From positions 4,650,001-4,714,000 of the forward strand of contig OW818666.1 in NCBI GenBank assembly GCA_942493035.1: a DNA stretch of 64,000 nt. Direction: 5' to 3'. Shown piece after piece: positions 25,229-34,371 of this stretch. The notes beneath the pieces were generated by a model that was not told where the DNA came from, searched no databases, and saw only the letters and a list, made by a program, of their open reading frames with translations. Positions within the stretch are counted from its first letter, which is position 1, and every line of letters begins with the position of its first letter. Source of the stretch: WRGT01 sp942493035. Its GTDB lineage: Bacteria > Spirochaetota > UBA4802 > UBA5550. The translations under genes were made by a program, and so were the position numbers.

Positions 25229-26223
25229 TATCTTTTTTAAATTATGATTACATTGTATATATTTTTATTACTGCAGCTGTGATAATTGCCTTTCATATAT
25301 TCTATTCCATCTGGCGTAGAATGGCAGTTAACTCAGCCATCGGAGACAGCAAAGCTGCAAAGAGTATTGTTGCAGGTCTATACTCAAGAATTCTGATTAA
25401 GGAGATACTGATATTTTCTGCTGTGGTTGTCTCTGCTCTGGTTCTTCTTGCTCCCGGCTGGGGTGAACGTGTAAAGGAGACATCCAATGAAGGGACCGAT
25501 GTTCTCATCGCTCTGGATGTGAGCAGGAGTATGCTTGCAAAGGATGTTGATCCGTCAAGACTTGAAAAAGCAAAGAGTGCAGTAAAAGTCATTGCCGAAT
25601 CACTGAATGGAGACAGGATAGGACTGATCATTTTTGCCGGGGATGCTTTTCTGCAGTGTCCATTAACCAATGATATAGGTGCATTTATGATGTTTCTCGA
25701 TTCAGTGAATCCCGATTCAGTTCAGATTCAGGGGACCGACATGGGGCGGATGCTGGCCGAGGCTGGAAAGGTATACCAGAAGAAGAGGCTTACATCGAGG
25801 ATGCTGATTGTTATAACCGATGGCGAGGATCATGAAGGTGGAGTCGATGCTGAAGCTGATAAGTTTAAAGAACTTGGGGTGTCGGTTTATGCTGCGGGTA
25901 TCGGACGGGAAGGTGATTTGATTCCGGCAGAGGGTGATGGAGATGAGGGGACTTTCTACAGAGACAGCAATGGCGCCCTTGTGAAGACTGGTAAGAATGA
26001 GGATCTGCTCAAACAGCTTGCGGATAAAACAGGCGGATTTTATATAGATATAACAGATAATTTTTCAGGACTGGGCAAAATTATTAATCTTATTGAAGGT
26101 AAAGAAAAAACTTTTTATGGTTCAAGAATGATAAAAGAGAAGATTGACAGAACATATATTTTTCTTCTGATTCTGATTGTTCTGCTAGGCGCAGAGATGG
26201 TGATTCCGGAGAGAAAGAAGTAA
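25225..26223 (+). CDS. batB: BatB, VWA-domain membrane protein
   Basis: This 332-residue protein repeats the BatA layout: two N-terminal membrane helices, MIDAS ALDVSRSMLAKD (DxSxS present), a VWA domain and a final helix (about 308-326). The longer insertion near IPAEGDGDEGTFYRDSNG is typical of BatB. It is coupled to batA (4-bp overlap) and its stop overlaps the batC start by one base. Confidence 0.92.
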   Translation: MISFLNYDYIVYIFITAAVIIAFHIFYSIWRRMAVNSAIGDSKAAKSIVAGLYSRILIKEILIFSAVVVSALVLLAPGWGERVKETSNEGTDVLIALDVSRSMLAKDVDPSRLEKAKSAVKVIAESLNGDRIGLIIFAGDAFLQCPLTNDIGAFMMFLDSVNPDSVQIQGTDMGRMLAEAGKVYQKKRLTSRMLIVITDGEDHEGGVDAEADKFKELGVSVYAAGIGREGDLIPAEGDGDEGTFYRDSNGALVKTGKNEDLLKQLADKTGGFYIDITDNFSGLGKIINLIEGKEKTFYGSRMIKEKIDRTYIFLLILIVLLGAEMVIPERKK

Positions 26224-26870
26224 TGAAAAGATATATTGTAATACTAATCACAGCGTTAATCTGTATCGGATGGATTGACCCTTTCAAAGATGAAGTGGAA
26301 AAGGGGAACAGGAGTTATGAAAGTAAAGATTCGAAGCGGGCTCTTGAGCATTATAAAGAGGCCGAAAAGCATGCGCCGGACGAGAAGCAGAAGGGGATGC
26401 TCGACTTCAACAGAGGCGATGCCCATTATCAGCTTGAAAATTACGACATAGCTCTTGATAAATTTAAAAATTCAATTTCATCCGAAAATCCCGATATACA
26501 GAAAAAGGCTCTGTTTAATATGGGCAACTCTTATCTTAAACAGAAAAAATATAAAGAGGCTGCCGAGAGTTTTATTAAAGCGCTTGAGATCGATCCGGAT
26601 TATGAGAAGGCAAAAAAGAATCTTGAGTATCTTTTGAAAGAGCAGGATAATAAAGATCAGAATAATAAAGATGATAAAAGCGGTTCCGGCGATAAGAGTG
26701 AAAGCAGCGATAAGAATAACAAAGAAAAAAATGAGAAGGAATCTGCAGATAACGAAAAAAAAATGAATGATATACAGGCTAGAAATCTTCTGGAGTCTAT
26801 GAAAAATAAACCTGTAAGGAAGCAGAAGGGTAAAGGTGATGGAAGGAGATATCTTGAAAAATACTGGTAG
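26223..26870 (+). CDS. batC: BatC, TPR protein
   Basis: The 215-residue protein has an N-terminal hydrophobic signal or anchor (~1-18), three TPR units (about 24-140; for example FNMGNSYLKQKKYKEAAESF), then a Lys/Asp/Asn/Ser-rich low-complexity stretch (145-185). BatC scaffolds the Bat proteins. The last 17 bp overlap batD if the TTG start is right. Confidence 0.9.
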   Translation: MKRYIVILITALICIGWIDPFKDEVEKGNRSYESKDSKRALEHYKEAEKHAPDEKQKGMLDFNRGDAHYQLENYDIALDKFKNSISSENPDIQKKALFNMGNSYLKQKKYKEAAESFIKALEIDPDYEKAKKNLEYLLKEQDNKDQNNKDDKSGSGDKSESSDKNNKEKNEKESADNEKKMNDIQARNLLESMKNKPVRKQKGKGDGRRYLEKYW

Positions 26871-28443
26871 GTTTATTCTGTCACTCTGTCTTTGTCTTTG
26901 TCTTTGTCTTTTTTTGTCCGGCGGACTCTATGCTGTTGAAATTGAAACTGAATTATCACCGGCACGTATTGCCGCTGGTGAATCAGCATCATTGAGGATA
27001 AAAGTAACCGGAAAATCAGGCGGAGTTAAGCCTGTTAAATTTCCGGCGGTTAGCGGTCTTCAGATAACATTTTCAGGTTCATCGAGAAATTTTCAGTTTG
27101 TAAATGGCAGGACATGGTCAGGTACAGTTCTTAACTTCTCTATCTATGGCGAGAAGAAGGGTGAGTATAAAATCCCTCCGTTTATTCTTGAGGCAGACGG
27201 AGAGAGGGTTTCATCCCGTGAAGTGATATTGATAGTTGGAGAGTCATCTTCGGGTGGAAACGGTGACAGGCCTTTGCGGGGAGATGTAAGTTTATCTACT
27301 GATTCTGTTTATGCCGGTGAACCGTTTGTTATGCGATATTTTGTTTATGACGGTTTTGATAATCCCTTCCGCATCGAAGGCTTCAGTGAACAGCCCCATG
27401 TAAAAGGTTTTGTCATGAAGGGGCTTGATGAGAGAGTTGATGATCCGGGGAGAACTTATGCAGGTTCATTCTGTCTTGTTCCTGTTGAAAATGGTGTACA
27501 TCAGATTGGTGGAGGCACCGTTGATGTAGCAGTTGAAATGGCCCGCGGATTTTTTTCAATGAGCGGACGCAAGAGAATTGTTTTCCCGTATAAAAAAATT
27601 ACAGTAATTCCTATCCCTGTAAACGGAAAGCCAGAAAATTTCAGCGGAGATGTGGGTGAATTTAAAATTGAAGCAAAGATTCCTTCGGGTGAATTTAAAA
27701 TATATGAAGAGATAAAAATACAGGTAAAGATATCTGGAAGAGGGAATCTTCTTACTCTTTCCAAACCGCGAATAGGGAATGATCAGGGAATAAAAACTAT
27801 TGTTGAAGAGGGGGAACAGACTTTATCAGTAAGCGAAGGTGGACTCTCGGGTGAGAAAAATTTTCTCATTACAGTTATTCCTCAGAAGGATGGAGATATA
27901 AATGCCGGTCATGTTTTTATAGAATATTTTAATCCTTATAAAAAAATATATGAGAAGGCGGAGAGTGCACCAATTAGTTTTACTGTTCAGAAGGGTGCCG
28001 GTTCAGCGGAGAAGGGCGAAGTCCAGTTTTCATCAGACGGTTCATTTAAAGGGAATTCTGTTTATATTTATGGAGTATTGATAATTTCCGGACTGGTCTT
28101 GTTTATTATTGCACTTGTTTTGTGGGAAAGGAAAAAGTTAAGAATGATCAGATCCGAACTTGGAACAGATGCTGTTGTCGATTCAGCGGTTCCGGAGATA
28201 AAAAAAAGTGATGAAATTATATCAAATATCAGAACTGCACTGAAAGATAAGGATAGCGAAATGTTTATACTCAATGCTGATAGAGGGATAAATTTGATAG
28301 ATACGGAAAAACTTCCATCATCTGAAATGAATAAATACAATCATTTTAAGGAAAAAGTTTATTTCAGCAGATACGGAGGCGGTGTATTTGCTGAATCGGA
28401 GATGAATGAATTGAGTGAGTGGTTACGACGGAATATAAAATGA
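26854..28443 (+). CDS. batD: BatD, oxygen-tolerance envelope protein
   Basis: The BatD family protein has a signal peptide, repeated beta-sandwich domains across the periplasmic part, one transmembrane helix (about 405-425) and a C-terminal helical domain (~100 residues). I place the start at TTG 26854, because GGAAGGAGATATC gives an ideal ribosome-binding site and MKNTGRF begins a clean signal peptide; a GTG at 26836 would extend it by six residues. The hydrophobic core LCLCLCLCLF is encoded by a CTTTGT hexanucleotide tandem repeat. It is the last gene of the operon. Confidence 0.88.
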   Translation: MKNTGRFILSLCLCLCLCLFLSGGLYAVEIETELSPARIAAGESASLRIKVTGKSGGVKPVKFPAVSGLQITFSGSSRNFQFVNGRTWSGTVLNFSIYGEKKGEYKIPPFILEADGERVSSREVILIVGESSSGGNGDRPLRGDVSLSTDSVYAGEPFVMRYFVYDGFDNPFRIEGFSEQPHVKGFVMKGLDERVDDPGRTYAGSFCLVPVENGVHQIGGGTVDVAVEMARGFFSMSGRKRIVFPYKKITVIPIPVNGKPENFSGDVGEFKIEAKIPSGEFKIYEEIKIQVKISGRGNLLTLSKPRIGNDQGIKTIVEEGEQTLSVSEGGLSGEKNFLITVIPQKDGDINAGHVFIEYFNPYKKIYEKAESAPISFTVQKGAGSAEKGEVQFSSDGSFKGNSVYIYGVLIISGLVLFIIALVLWERKKLRMIRSELGTDAVVDSAVPEIKKSDEIISNIRTALKDKDSEMFILNADRGINLIDTEKLPSSEMNKYNHFKEKVYFSRYGGGVFAESEMNELSEWLRRNIK

Positions 28444-28454
28444 CAGACTCAGAG

Positions 28455-28505
28455 AATGGATTAGTTATATAATTTATAATATTATAATTAATCCATTATT
28501 TTTTC
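28455..28505 (+). terminator. Probable terminator of the Bat operon
   Basis: AATGGATTA (28455-28463) and TAATCCATT (28489-28497) pair around an AT-only palindromic loop, followed by ATTTTTTC, 12 bp after the batD stop. Confidence 0.65.
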
Positions 28506-28666
28506 GTTTACTGCAGTTGGAAATGCTTTATGATACACACTGTCCCGCAGGCAGTGGTGATATATGATTTTCTATCGGTTTTTTTAAAAAGTAAATTGTT
28601 GCCAAAAAAACATTCTCTGTGAATAAGTGTTTATTATTTCATGGGGATAACCGGTAACTTCAATAT

Positions 28667-30592
28667 ATGCAAAAAAAACTAAGTTCAGACTTCAAAGATA
28701 GTGTTAAAATTTCCTTTGTGAAGTCACTCCCTTTTATAATATATATGTTCAGCATTACAGCCGCCTTTCGAGGTGAAATGTTTATGCTCAGCACTTCGGT
28801 AAATACACTTTATATAAATCCGGTATATTATTTATCAGATTGTTTCATCTATGATGTTGTAGTACTGCTGATATTTACTTCGTTTTTAATGGCTGCAGCG
28901 CGTTATCTGAAGAATAAACAGTTTTATGTCTCAGTTGCATTGATTATTCTGATTTATCAGAATATTCTGATTTTTTTCAGCGGCTATTACATGATTTTTG
29001 AAACTTCATTCCTGCCTGGATCTATCGGCAGCGGTCTTACAACTTTCTGGTATGAAATTTTAGCTTCAGTATTGTTTGAAATCCGGTTAAGGACATATGC
29101 TGTTCTTGTATCCGGTCTTCTGCTAATTATAATGCTCTTTCTCACGATCAGGCATCGCAGAGCGAAGTTTCACTATACAGTTTCAGTGCTGCCGGTTTTA
29201 CTTCTCATACCTTTCTTTATTCATTCAGTGGTAATATCATCATCACTTCAGGCTAAACCATATCCCGATTATTCAAATATTGTAAAGAATCCGCTTTTTA
29301 TTATTTCCGGTTCTAATGATACTCCAGCGGAAACAATAGAAGCTTCAGGTTCAGATAATTCCATGACTCTATCAACTGATTCTCTTGTTGATAAAAAGAT
29401 GATGCCCGGCTTCCCGGTTGTGAGAAAAAAATATAATGTGATATTCTATTTCGCAGAATCAACATATGCATCTTACACAGGATTGAAGATAAACGGAAAA
29501 GAGGTCACTCCCGCGTGGAATCGTCTCAGCGCAAACAGTATAAATTTCAACCGGCACTACGTTCAGTATCCTTTGTCGGTGAATGCTTTTTTTAATATAC
29601 TCTCTTCGGCATACACGCCGGTTGGAAAGAAATGGATTCCTATGACCCGCCCCGGTTTTAAAGTTAAATCGGTTGGTGAAGTTGTTAAAGAAAACGGATA
29701 TAGAACCGCTCTGTTTCATACCGGCAGATTAGAAAGTTTTAATCATATTGATTATCTGAAGCACCGGAAGTATGACCTGATTATGGACAGGGCCACTCTC
29801 CCCAGAAATAAATACTCTGCAGTTGATGCAAACGGTCTTGATGACAGGGCAATGATACAGCCTTCAATTGATTTTATGAAAAAAAGCAGCTCGCCGTTTT
29901 TTGTATCGTATTTTCCGGTTACACCTCATCATCCATATTTCAGCGCTCACCCTGAATTAAACCTTTATTCAAAATCGGATATCCAAAATGAATCTAACCA
30001 TAAGACAAAATTATGGAAAAATTATATTAACTCGCTCCGTTCTGCCGATGAAACAATTTCTGAACTGATTAAAAGACTTGATGAAAACAAATTGCTGGAA
30101 AATACTATTATTTTTATATTTGCCGATCATGGTGAAGCATTCTATCAGCACAGGGGGAACTATCTTCATTCGCTTTTTCTCTATGAAGAGAATGTACACG
30201 TTCCATTTATGATTTATAACAAGAAACTTTTCCCGGAGAAGATTTCCTATGACGGAATCTCGCGTCATATAGATATCGTTCCGACTATGCTTGATTTTAT
30301 AGGTATTGATCCGGAACCTGAGTATGAAGGGATCTCTCTTATCCGTCCCCACCATCAGCAGCTTGCTTATTCTCATACTGACTGGAATCATGAATTTTTA
30401 TCTGTACGGGATGGAGAATGGAAATATATTATCAGATCGGATAATAAAAGTGAAGAGCTTTATAATATTAAAAAAGATCCGGTTGAAAAAAATAATGTTG
30501 CTGATACGCACAGCGATGTAATAAAAATTTTCAGAAAATATGCTGTGAAGGCGCGCGAGCATCAGGTTTACTATTTTAAGAAAAATATTTAA
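28667..30592 (+). CDS. LTA-synthase-like membrane sulfatase-fold transferase
   Basis: This 641-residue protein has five N-terminal membrane helices (about 20-205) and a C-terminal alkaline-phosphatase/sulfatase-fold domain (about 255-630), the plan of lipoteichoic-acid synthase and phosphoethanolamine transferases. Visible elements are VIFYFAEST (metal Glu), the likely nucleophile Ser in YPLSVNAF, FFVSYFPVTPHHPY, FIFADHGEAFYQH (Asp-His metal ligands) and HIDIVPTMLDFIGI. In a diderm the likely job is transfer of a phospho-alcohol group to lipid A, a periplasmic glucan or another glycan. Not in an operon. Confidence 0.85.
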   Translation: MQKKLSSDFKDSVKISFVKSLPFIIYMFSITAAFRGEMFMLSTSVNTLYINPVYYLSDCFIYDVVVLLIFTSFLMAAARYLKNKQFYVSVALIILIYQNILIFFSGYYMIFETSFLPGSIGSGLTTFWYEILASVLFEIRLRTYAVLVSGLLLIIMLFLTIRHRRAKFHYTVSVLPVLLLIPFFIHSVVISSSLQAKPYPDYSNIVKNPLFIISGSNDTPAETIEASGSDNSMTLSTDSLVDKKMMPGFPVVRKKYNVIFYFAESTYASYTGLKINGKEVTPAWNRLSANSINFNRHYVQYPLSVNAFFNILSSAYTPVGKKWIPMTRPGFKVKSVGEVVKENGYRTALFHTGRLESFNHIDYLKHRKYDLIMDRATLPRNKYSAVDANGLDDRAMIQPSIDFMKKSSSPFFVSYFPVTPHHPYFSAHPELNLYSKSDIQNESNHKTKLWKNYINSLRSADETISELIKRLDENKLLENTIIFIFADHGEAFYQHRGNYLHSLFLYEENVHVPFMIYNKKLFPEKISYDGISRHIDIVPTMLDFIGIDPEPEYEGISLIRPHHQQLAYSHTDWNHEFLSVRDGEWKYIIRSDNKSEELYNIKKDPVEKNNVADTHSDVIKIFRKYAVKAREHQVYYFKKNI

Positions 30593-30709
30593 TGGATCTG
30601 ATTTCTGCCGGATAAATGCGTATTTGTGTTAATGATATTGGTGAAATAATTTTTACTTTGAAAGATATATGCCGTAGTAAGAAAAAGAATTTAAGGAGTT
30701 TTAATACTT

Positions 30710-31690
30710 ATGATCAACATTAAAAAACAATATTCAATGATGTGCAGGATTCCGGTAATCCTGTTATTTATTCTTACATTGCAGTGTCAGGCAACAACGG
30801 GTGAGACTGTAACTCAGAAGAGTAATAAATCAGATTCAGGAACATCCAAAGTCTATATGAGGGGGCTTTATATTCCCAACCATCAGAGCCGTAATCTGAA
30901 ATTTATCAAAGCGTTAACAGCCAAAGGGAAATCCGCAGGTATAAATATGTATGTATTTGATGTGCATACTTACGGCAGTACAATATTAAAAGTAAACAGC
31001 GCTGTAATCGAATATTTAAAAAGTGAAAACATTTATGTTGCAGGACGTGTGGTATGCTTTCAGGACGGGATCACTCAGCTCCCTATCCCTGCCGGGCATT
31101 TAAAAGCGCTTAATACTCTTGTTGCTTCTGCGGCAGGTTCAGGTTTTGATGAGATCCAGCTGGACTATATCCGTTTTGCAGATGAGAAGAGACCATATAA
31201 ATTAGCAAAGAGATACGAGGTTATTGAAAATATTCTGAAAGATTTCCGTAAGATAACAGATGAGCATAAAGTTAAACTTTCAGCAGATGTTTTCGGCCGT
31301 ATAGTTTATAATAAGGATGATATAATAGGACAGAAGCTTGAACTTTTCGCTGCGCATACAGATGTTATCTATCCTATGTTATATCCAAGTCATTTCAATT
31401 TAGATAAGAAAAAAATGAGCGAGCCCGGTGAAACTGTAAAAGATGGAGCAATGAGCGGAGTCAAACGTCTTGAGGGTACAAAAGTATTCATACAGCCGTA
31501 TATCCAGGCATTCGCATATAACATACACCATGCTAAAGTAAAACTTGAAAAATATGTAGCCCTTCAGATTAAGAGTGTTGAAGAGACAGATGCACGGGGC
31601 TGGGTGGCATGGAATCCCAATGGTGATTATTCATCCGTTTTCAGTGCTATAAATATTATTAATACAGAAATGGTAGCAAAGAAAGAGTAG
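30710..31690 (+). CDS. DUF4015-type glycosidase-like lipoprotein
   Basis: The 326-residue precursor has the lipobox LTLQC (about residue 26). The mature protein is one DUF4015 (PF13200) domain with INMYVFDVHTYG, DEIQLDYIRFAD, KLSADVFGRI and VIYPMLYPSHF. It is paralogous to the C-terminal part of the protein at 2539-3975 but lacks its ~130-residue N-terminal region. AAGGAG precedes the ATG. Located 111 bp before mltG with a repeat between, possibly co-transcribed. A murein or exopolysaccharide substrate is suggested only by the MltG context. Confidence 0.8.
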   Translation: MINIKKQYSMMCRIPVILLFILTLQCQATTGETVTQKSNKSDSGTSKVYMRGLYIPNHQSRNLKFIKALTAKGKSAGINMYVFDVHTYGSTILKVNSAVIEYLKSENIYVAGRVVCFQDGITQLPIPAGHLKALNTLVASAAGSGFDEIQLDYIRFADEKRPYKLAKRYEVIENILKDFRKITDEHKVKLSADVFGRIVYNKDDIIGQKLELFAAHTDVIYPMLYPSHFNLDKKKMSEPGETVKDGAMSGVKRLEGTKVFIQPYIQAFAYNIHHAKVKLEKYVALQIKSVEETDARGWVAWNPNGDYSSVFSAINIINTEMVAKKE

Positions 31691-31765
31691 TATATCCCCG
31701 CCGCCCTGGCGGAGGGGATAATAAAGTATTTCAATTATAAATAAGTTCAGGAATTATTACTGAAA
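31691..31765. repeat. Palindrome family F copy 2 with its satellite
   Basis: TATCCCCGCCGCC-CT-GGCGG-AGGGGATA is an imperfect hairpin starting directly after the preceding stop codon. TTCAGGAATTATTACTGAA follows at about 31746-31764, as in copy 1 near 5869. Confidence 0.75.
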
Positions 31766-31801
31766 ATAAATTCAATTATACAATGTATATAAGAGGTTCT
31801 G

Positions 31802-32821
31802 ATGATGAGTGCAGGAATATTCAAGTGGCGGCATATTGTTGTTTCGATTATAATTATCTTTGCTGTAGTTTCTGCAGGAGGGTACTTATTTATAACCAGG
31901 TCTGCCGGCGACGGCAGTAAGAAAGTAGATTTTGTTGTGAAGAACGGATGGGGAGCTTCTGCCGTAACTTCACGGCTTTATGCCGATTCGATAATAAAAA
32001 GCAGAACTGCTTTTAAAATTCTGCTTTTTGTCACAGGTACAAACAAGGATATGAAGCGCGGAATTTATTCATTAGATGATTCCATGAATCCTTTAGAGAT
32101 AATTAATATATTAACAAGCGGGAAAACAAAAACTGTATCATTCACTATTCCTGAAGGTTATAACAATCGTCAGATTGCAGCTGAACTTGTAAAAAAAGGA
32201 TTATTTGCTTCAAAAGAGCGATTCATGCAGCTGGCATCTTCGCGTGACGTTCTTGCTAAATTTAAAATTACAGGTAACTCAACGGAGGGTTATCTCTTTC
32301 CTGACACTTACACTGTTCCTCTGGGATACCCGGAAGATAAAATCGTAACACTGATGGTGGAGCATTTTTTTGAAAAGGTTTCGGAGCTGAAGGGATTCCC
32401 TGAGGATCCGGCTAAGAGGCAGAGACTTGTAATCCTCGCAAGCATTGTTGAACGTGAAGCAAAGGTTGTGAAAGAGAGACCTTTAATCGCTGCTGTATTC
32501 ACTAACCGGTTAAAACAAAATCTCCCACTTCAATCTTGTGCAACAGTTCAGTACCTGTTCGATCCTCCAAAGAAGAGATTATATTTTCAGGATCTCGAAA
32601 AGACTTCACCATATAATACTTACAGAAATCCCGGGCTTCCCTATGGGCCAATATCAAATCCCGGATTATCATCTTTAAACGCCGCATTAAATCCTGCTGC
32701 AACTGATTATCTTTTCTTTGTTGTTAAAGGTGACGGTGAGCATCATTTTTCAAATAATTACAGGGAACATATGAAGGCAAAGAGAGAGTTTGTCGGCGAG
32801 AGCGATAGAGATCTTAATTAA
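31802..32821 (+). CDS. mltG: Endolytic murein transglycosylase
   Basis: This 339-residue MltG/YceG protein has one N-terminal membrane helix (about 13-30), a LysM-like region (YNNRQIAAELVKKGLF) and the catalytic glutamate Glu217 in ASIVEREAKV, aligning with Glu218 of E. coli MltG. PLQSCATVQY, SPYNTYRNPGLPYGPISNPG and HHFSNNYREH are diagnostic. It cleaves nascent glycan strands and sets their length at the inner membrane. No pabC or tmk neighbour is present. Confidence 0.96.
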   Translation: MMSAGIFKWRHIVVSIIIIFAVVSAGGYLFITRSAGDGSKKVDFVVKNGWGASAVTSRLYADSIIKSRTAFKILLFVTGTNKDMKRGIYSLDDSMNPLEIINILTSGKTKTVSFTIPEGYNNRQIAAELVKKGLFASKERFMQLASSRDVLAKFKITGNSTEGYLFPDTYTVPLGYPEDKIVTLMVEHFFEKVSELKGFPEDPAKRQRLVILASIVEREAKVVKERPLIAAVFTNRLKQNLPLQSCATVQYLFDPPKKRLYFQDLEKTSPYNTYRNPGLPYGPISNPGLSSLNAALNPAATDYLFFVVKGDGEHHFSNNYREHMKAKREFVGESDRDLN

Positions 32822-32849
32822 TCTCTATCGGGTTGAACTATACCGGTTT

Positions 32850-32946
32850 ACGAATGAATTAGTACAATTAGCCCTTCGACTCCGCTCAGTGAGCGTAATT
32901 TAACGCCTGCTGAGCGGAGCCGAAGCATAAAGGATTCTCTATTTCA
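32850..32946. repeat. Dispersed palindromic repeat family A, copy 3
   Basis: CTTCGACTCCGCTCA (32874-32888) and TGAGCGGAGCCGAAG (32911-32925) flank GAGCGTAATTTAACGC. ACGAATGAATTAGTA on the left is as in copy 1. It lies between convergent mltG and mazG, and the right edge reaches the mazG stop codon. Confidence 0.8.
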
Positions 32947-33724
32947 TATGCTTCTTCGATTCTTCCCACAGAACATCGAGTTCTTCAAGTGACATTTTAT
33001 TAATATTGTTTCCCGATTCATTTACTTTAGTTTCGATATACTGAAATCTCCCTGTAAATTTATCGATTGTTTTACGGAGAGCATCCTCTGCATCGACCTT
33101 TTTGAATCGGAGGACATTTACCAGACTGAATAATATATCTCCAGCTTCATCAATTATTTTATCTTTATCCTCGAGTTCTACAGCTTCCTTAAATTCTCCA
33201 ATCTCTTCATCGAGCTTTGCGATTGCATCGTCAATCTTTTCCCAGTCGAAACCCACGTGTGAGACTTTGTCCTGTACCCTGTACGCCATTACCAGAGCGG
33301 GGAGGTGTCTTGGCACTCCATCGAGGATAGATTTTCTCTCTCTCTTCTCCTCTTTCTTGATCTCCTCCCAGCGGACTTTTACCCCTGTGGCATCATCAAT
33401 ATTTTCATTTCCAAAGACGTGAGGATGTCTTCGTATAAGTTTATTTGTAATACCGTCAGCGACATCATCAATTGTAAAACTGGAAGTTTCAGAGGCAATT
33501 TCGGAGTGCGCATAAATCTGGTAGAGCAAGTCTCCAAGCTCCTCTTTAAGATCGTTCAGGTCTCCGCTCTCTATGGCGTCATAGACTTCATAGGTCTCCT
33601 CAACAAGATAGGGCTTTAGTGATGCGAATGTCTGTTCCCTGTCCCATGGGCATCCGTTTTCTGCTCTTAGAATTCTTGCAATCTCTTTGAGTCTGTAGAG
33701 TGGAGGTGTATCTTTTAAAATCAT
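32939..33724 (-). CDS. mazG: Nucleoside triphosphate pyrophosphohydrolase MazG
   Basis: This 261-residue protein has two MazG domains: the N-terminal CPWDREQTFASLKPYLVEE and LKEELGDLLYQI, and the C-terminal FDWEKIDDAIAKLDEEIGEF with DEAGDILFSLVN. The EExxD-type Mg-binding motifs are complete in both. It hydrolyses non-canonical or excess NTPs to NMP and pyrophosphate. It is last in a three-gene minus-strand unit with 11-bp and 3-bp gaps. Confidence 0.95.
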   Translation of the reverse strand: MILKDTPPLYRLKEIARILRAENGCPWDREQTFASLKPYLVEETYEVYDAIESGDLNDLKEELGDLLYQIYAHSEIASETSSFTIDDVADGITNKLIRRHPHVFGNENIDDATGVKVRWEEIKKEEKRERKSILDGVPRHLPALVMAYRVQDKVSHVGFDWEKIDDAIAKLDEEIGEFKEAVELEDKDKIIDEAGDILFSLVNVLRFKKVDAEDALRKTIDKFTGRFQYIETKVNESGNNINKMSLEELDVLWEESKKHMK

Positions 33725-33735
33725 TGAATTTCCTG

Positions 33736-34368
33736 TTATTTAATTCCGAAATATTTTTTCTGTTCGGCAACAGTTGATGAAGGAGTTCTGCCGTAATGAT
33801 GTCCAGGCCAGATTATGGTATCATCCGGCAGGGTGAGAATTTTATTCTTTATGGAGTTCACCAGGCTGCTGTTGGAACTGTCAGGGAGGTCTGTGCGTCC
33901 CACTCCCTCAGTGAAAAGAGTATCGCCTGTAAATATATTCCCGTCTGAATATATACATATGCAGCCGCCTGAATGACCCGGTGTGTGAATTACCCAGAGC
34001 TGTGTATTGCCAATTATAATCCGGTCATTGTCTTTAAGCAGAAGAGTTTTCTTCCCGGTATTATTTTTATTATCAGAGAAGTCTGCGCAATCCTCACGTT
34101 TAATGTCTCTCATATGGCGGAGGTCATCGGGATGGAAAAGAAGAACGGCTCCGGTCTTCGCCATTACGTGAGTGTTGCCCGAGGTGTGGTCATAATGCCC
34201 GTGAGTATTTATAACATATTTAATCTGAGCGTTGTGCTTTTCAACTTTTGAAAAAATAGAGCTGAAATCCCCCGCAGGATCTATCAGCACAGCTTCTTTT
34301 GTCGTTTCATCAACTATCAGATAGCAGAATACCGCCATACCGGTTACAAGAATCTGTTCAATTATCAT
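33736..34368 (-). CDS. Metallo-beta-lactamase-fold hydrolase, glyoxalase II-like
   Basis: This 210-residue protein has the full MBL dinuclear-metal set: THGHYDH, HTPGHSGG, FTGDTLF and the final His in GPGHHYG. Small size and the VLIDPAGD and PSSTVAEQKKYF features match YcbL/GloB-type hydrolases. It probably hydrolyses S-lactoylglutathione-like or persulfide thioesters; which one cannot be decided from sequence. Three bp from pcm, 11 bp from mazG. Confidence 0.88.
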   Translation of the reverse strand: MIIEQILVTGMAVFCYLIVDETTKEAVLIDPAGDFSSIFSKVEKHNAQIKYVINTHGHYDHTSGNTHVMAKTGAVLLFHPDDLRHMRDIKREDCADFSDNKNNTGKKTLLLKDNDRIIIGNTQLWVIHTPGHSGGCICIYSDGNIFTGDTLFTEGVGRTDLPDSSNSSLVNSIKNKILTLPDDTIIWPGHHYGRTPSSTVAEQKKYFGIK

Positions 34369-34371
34369 ACA

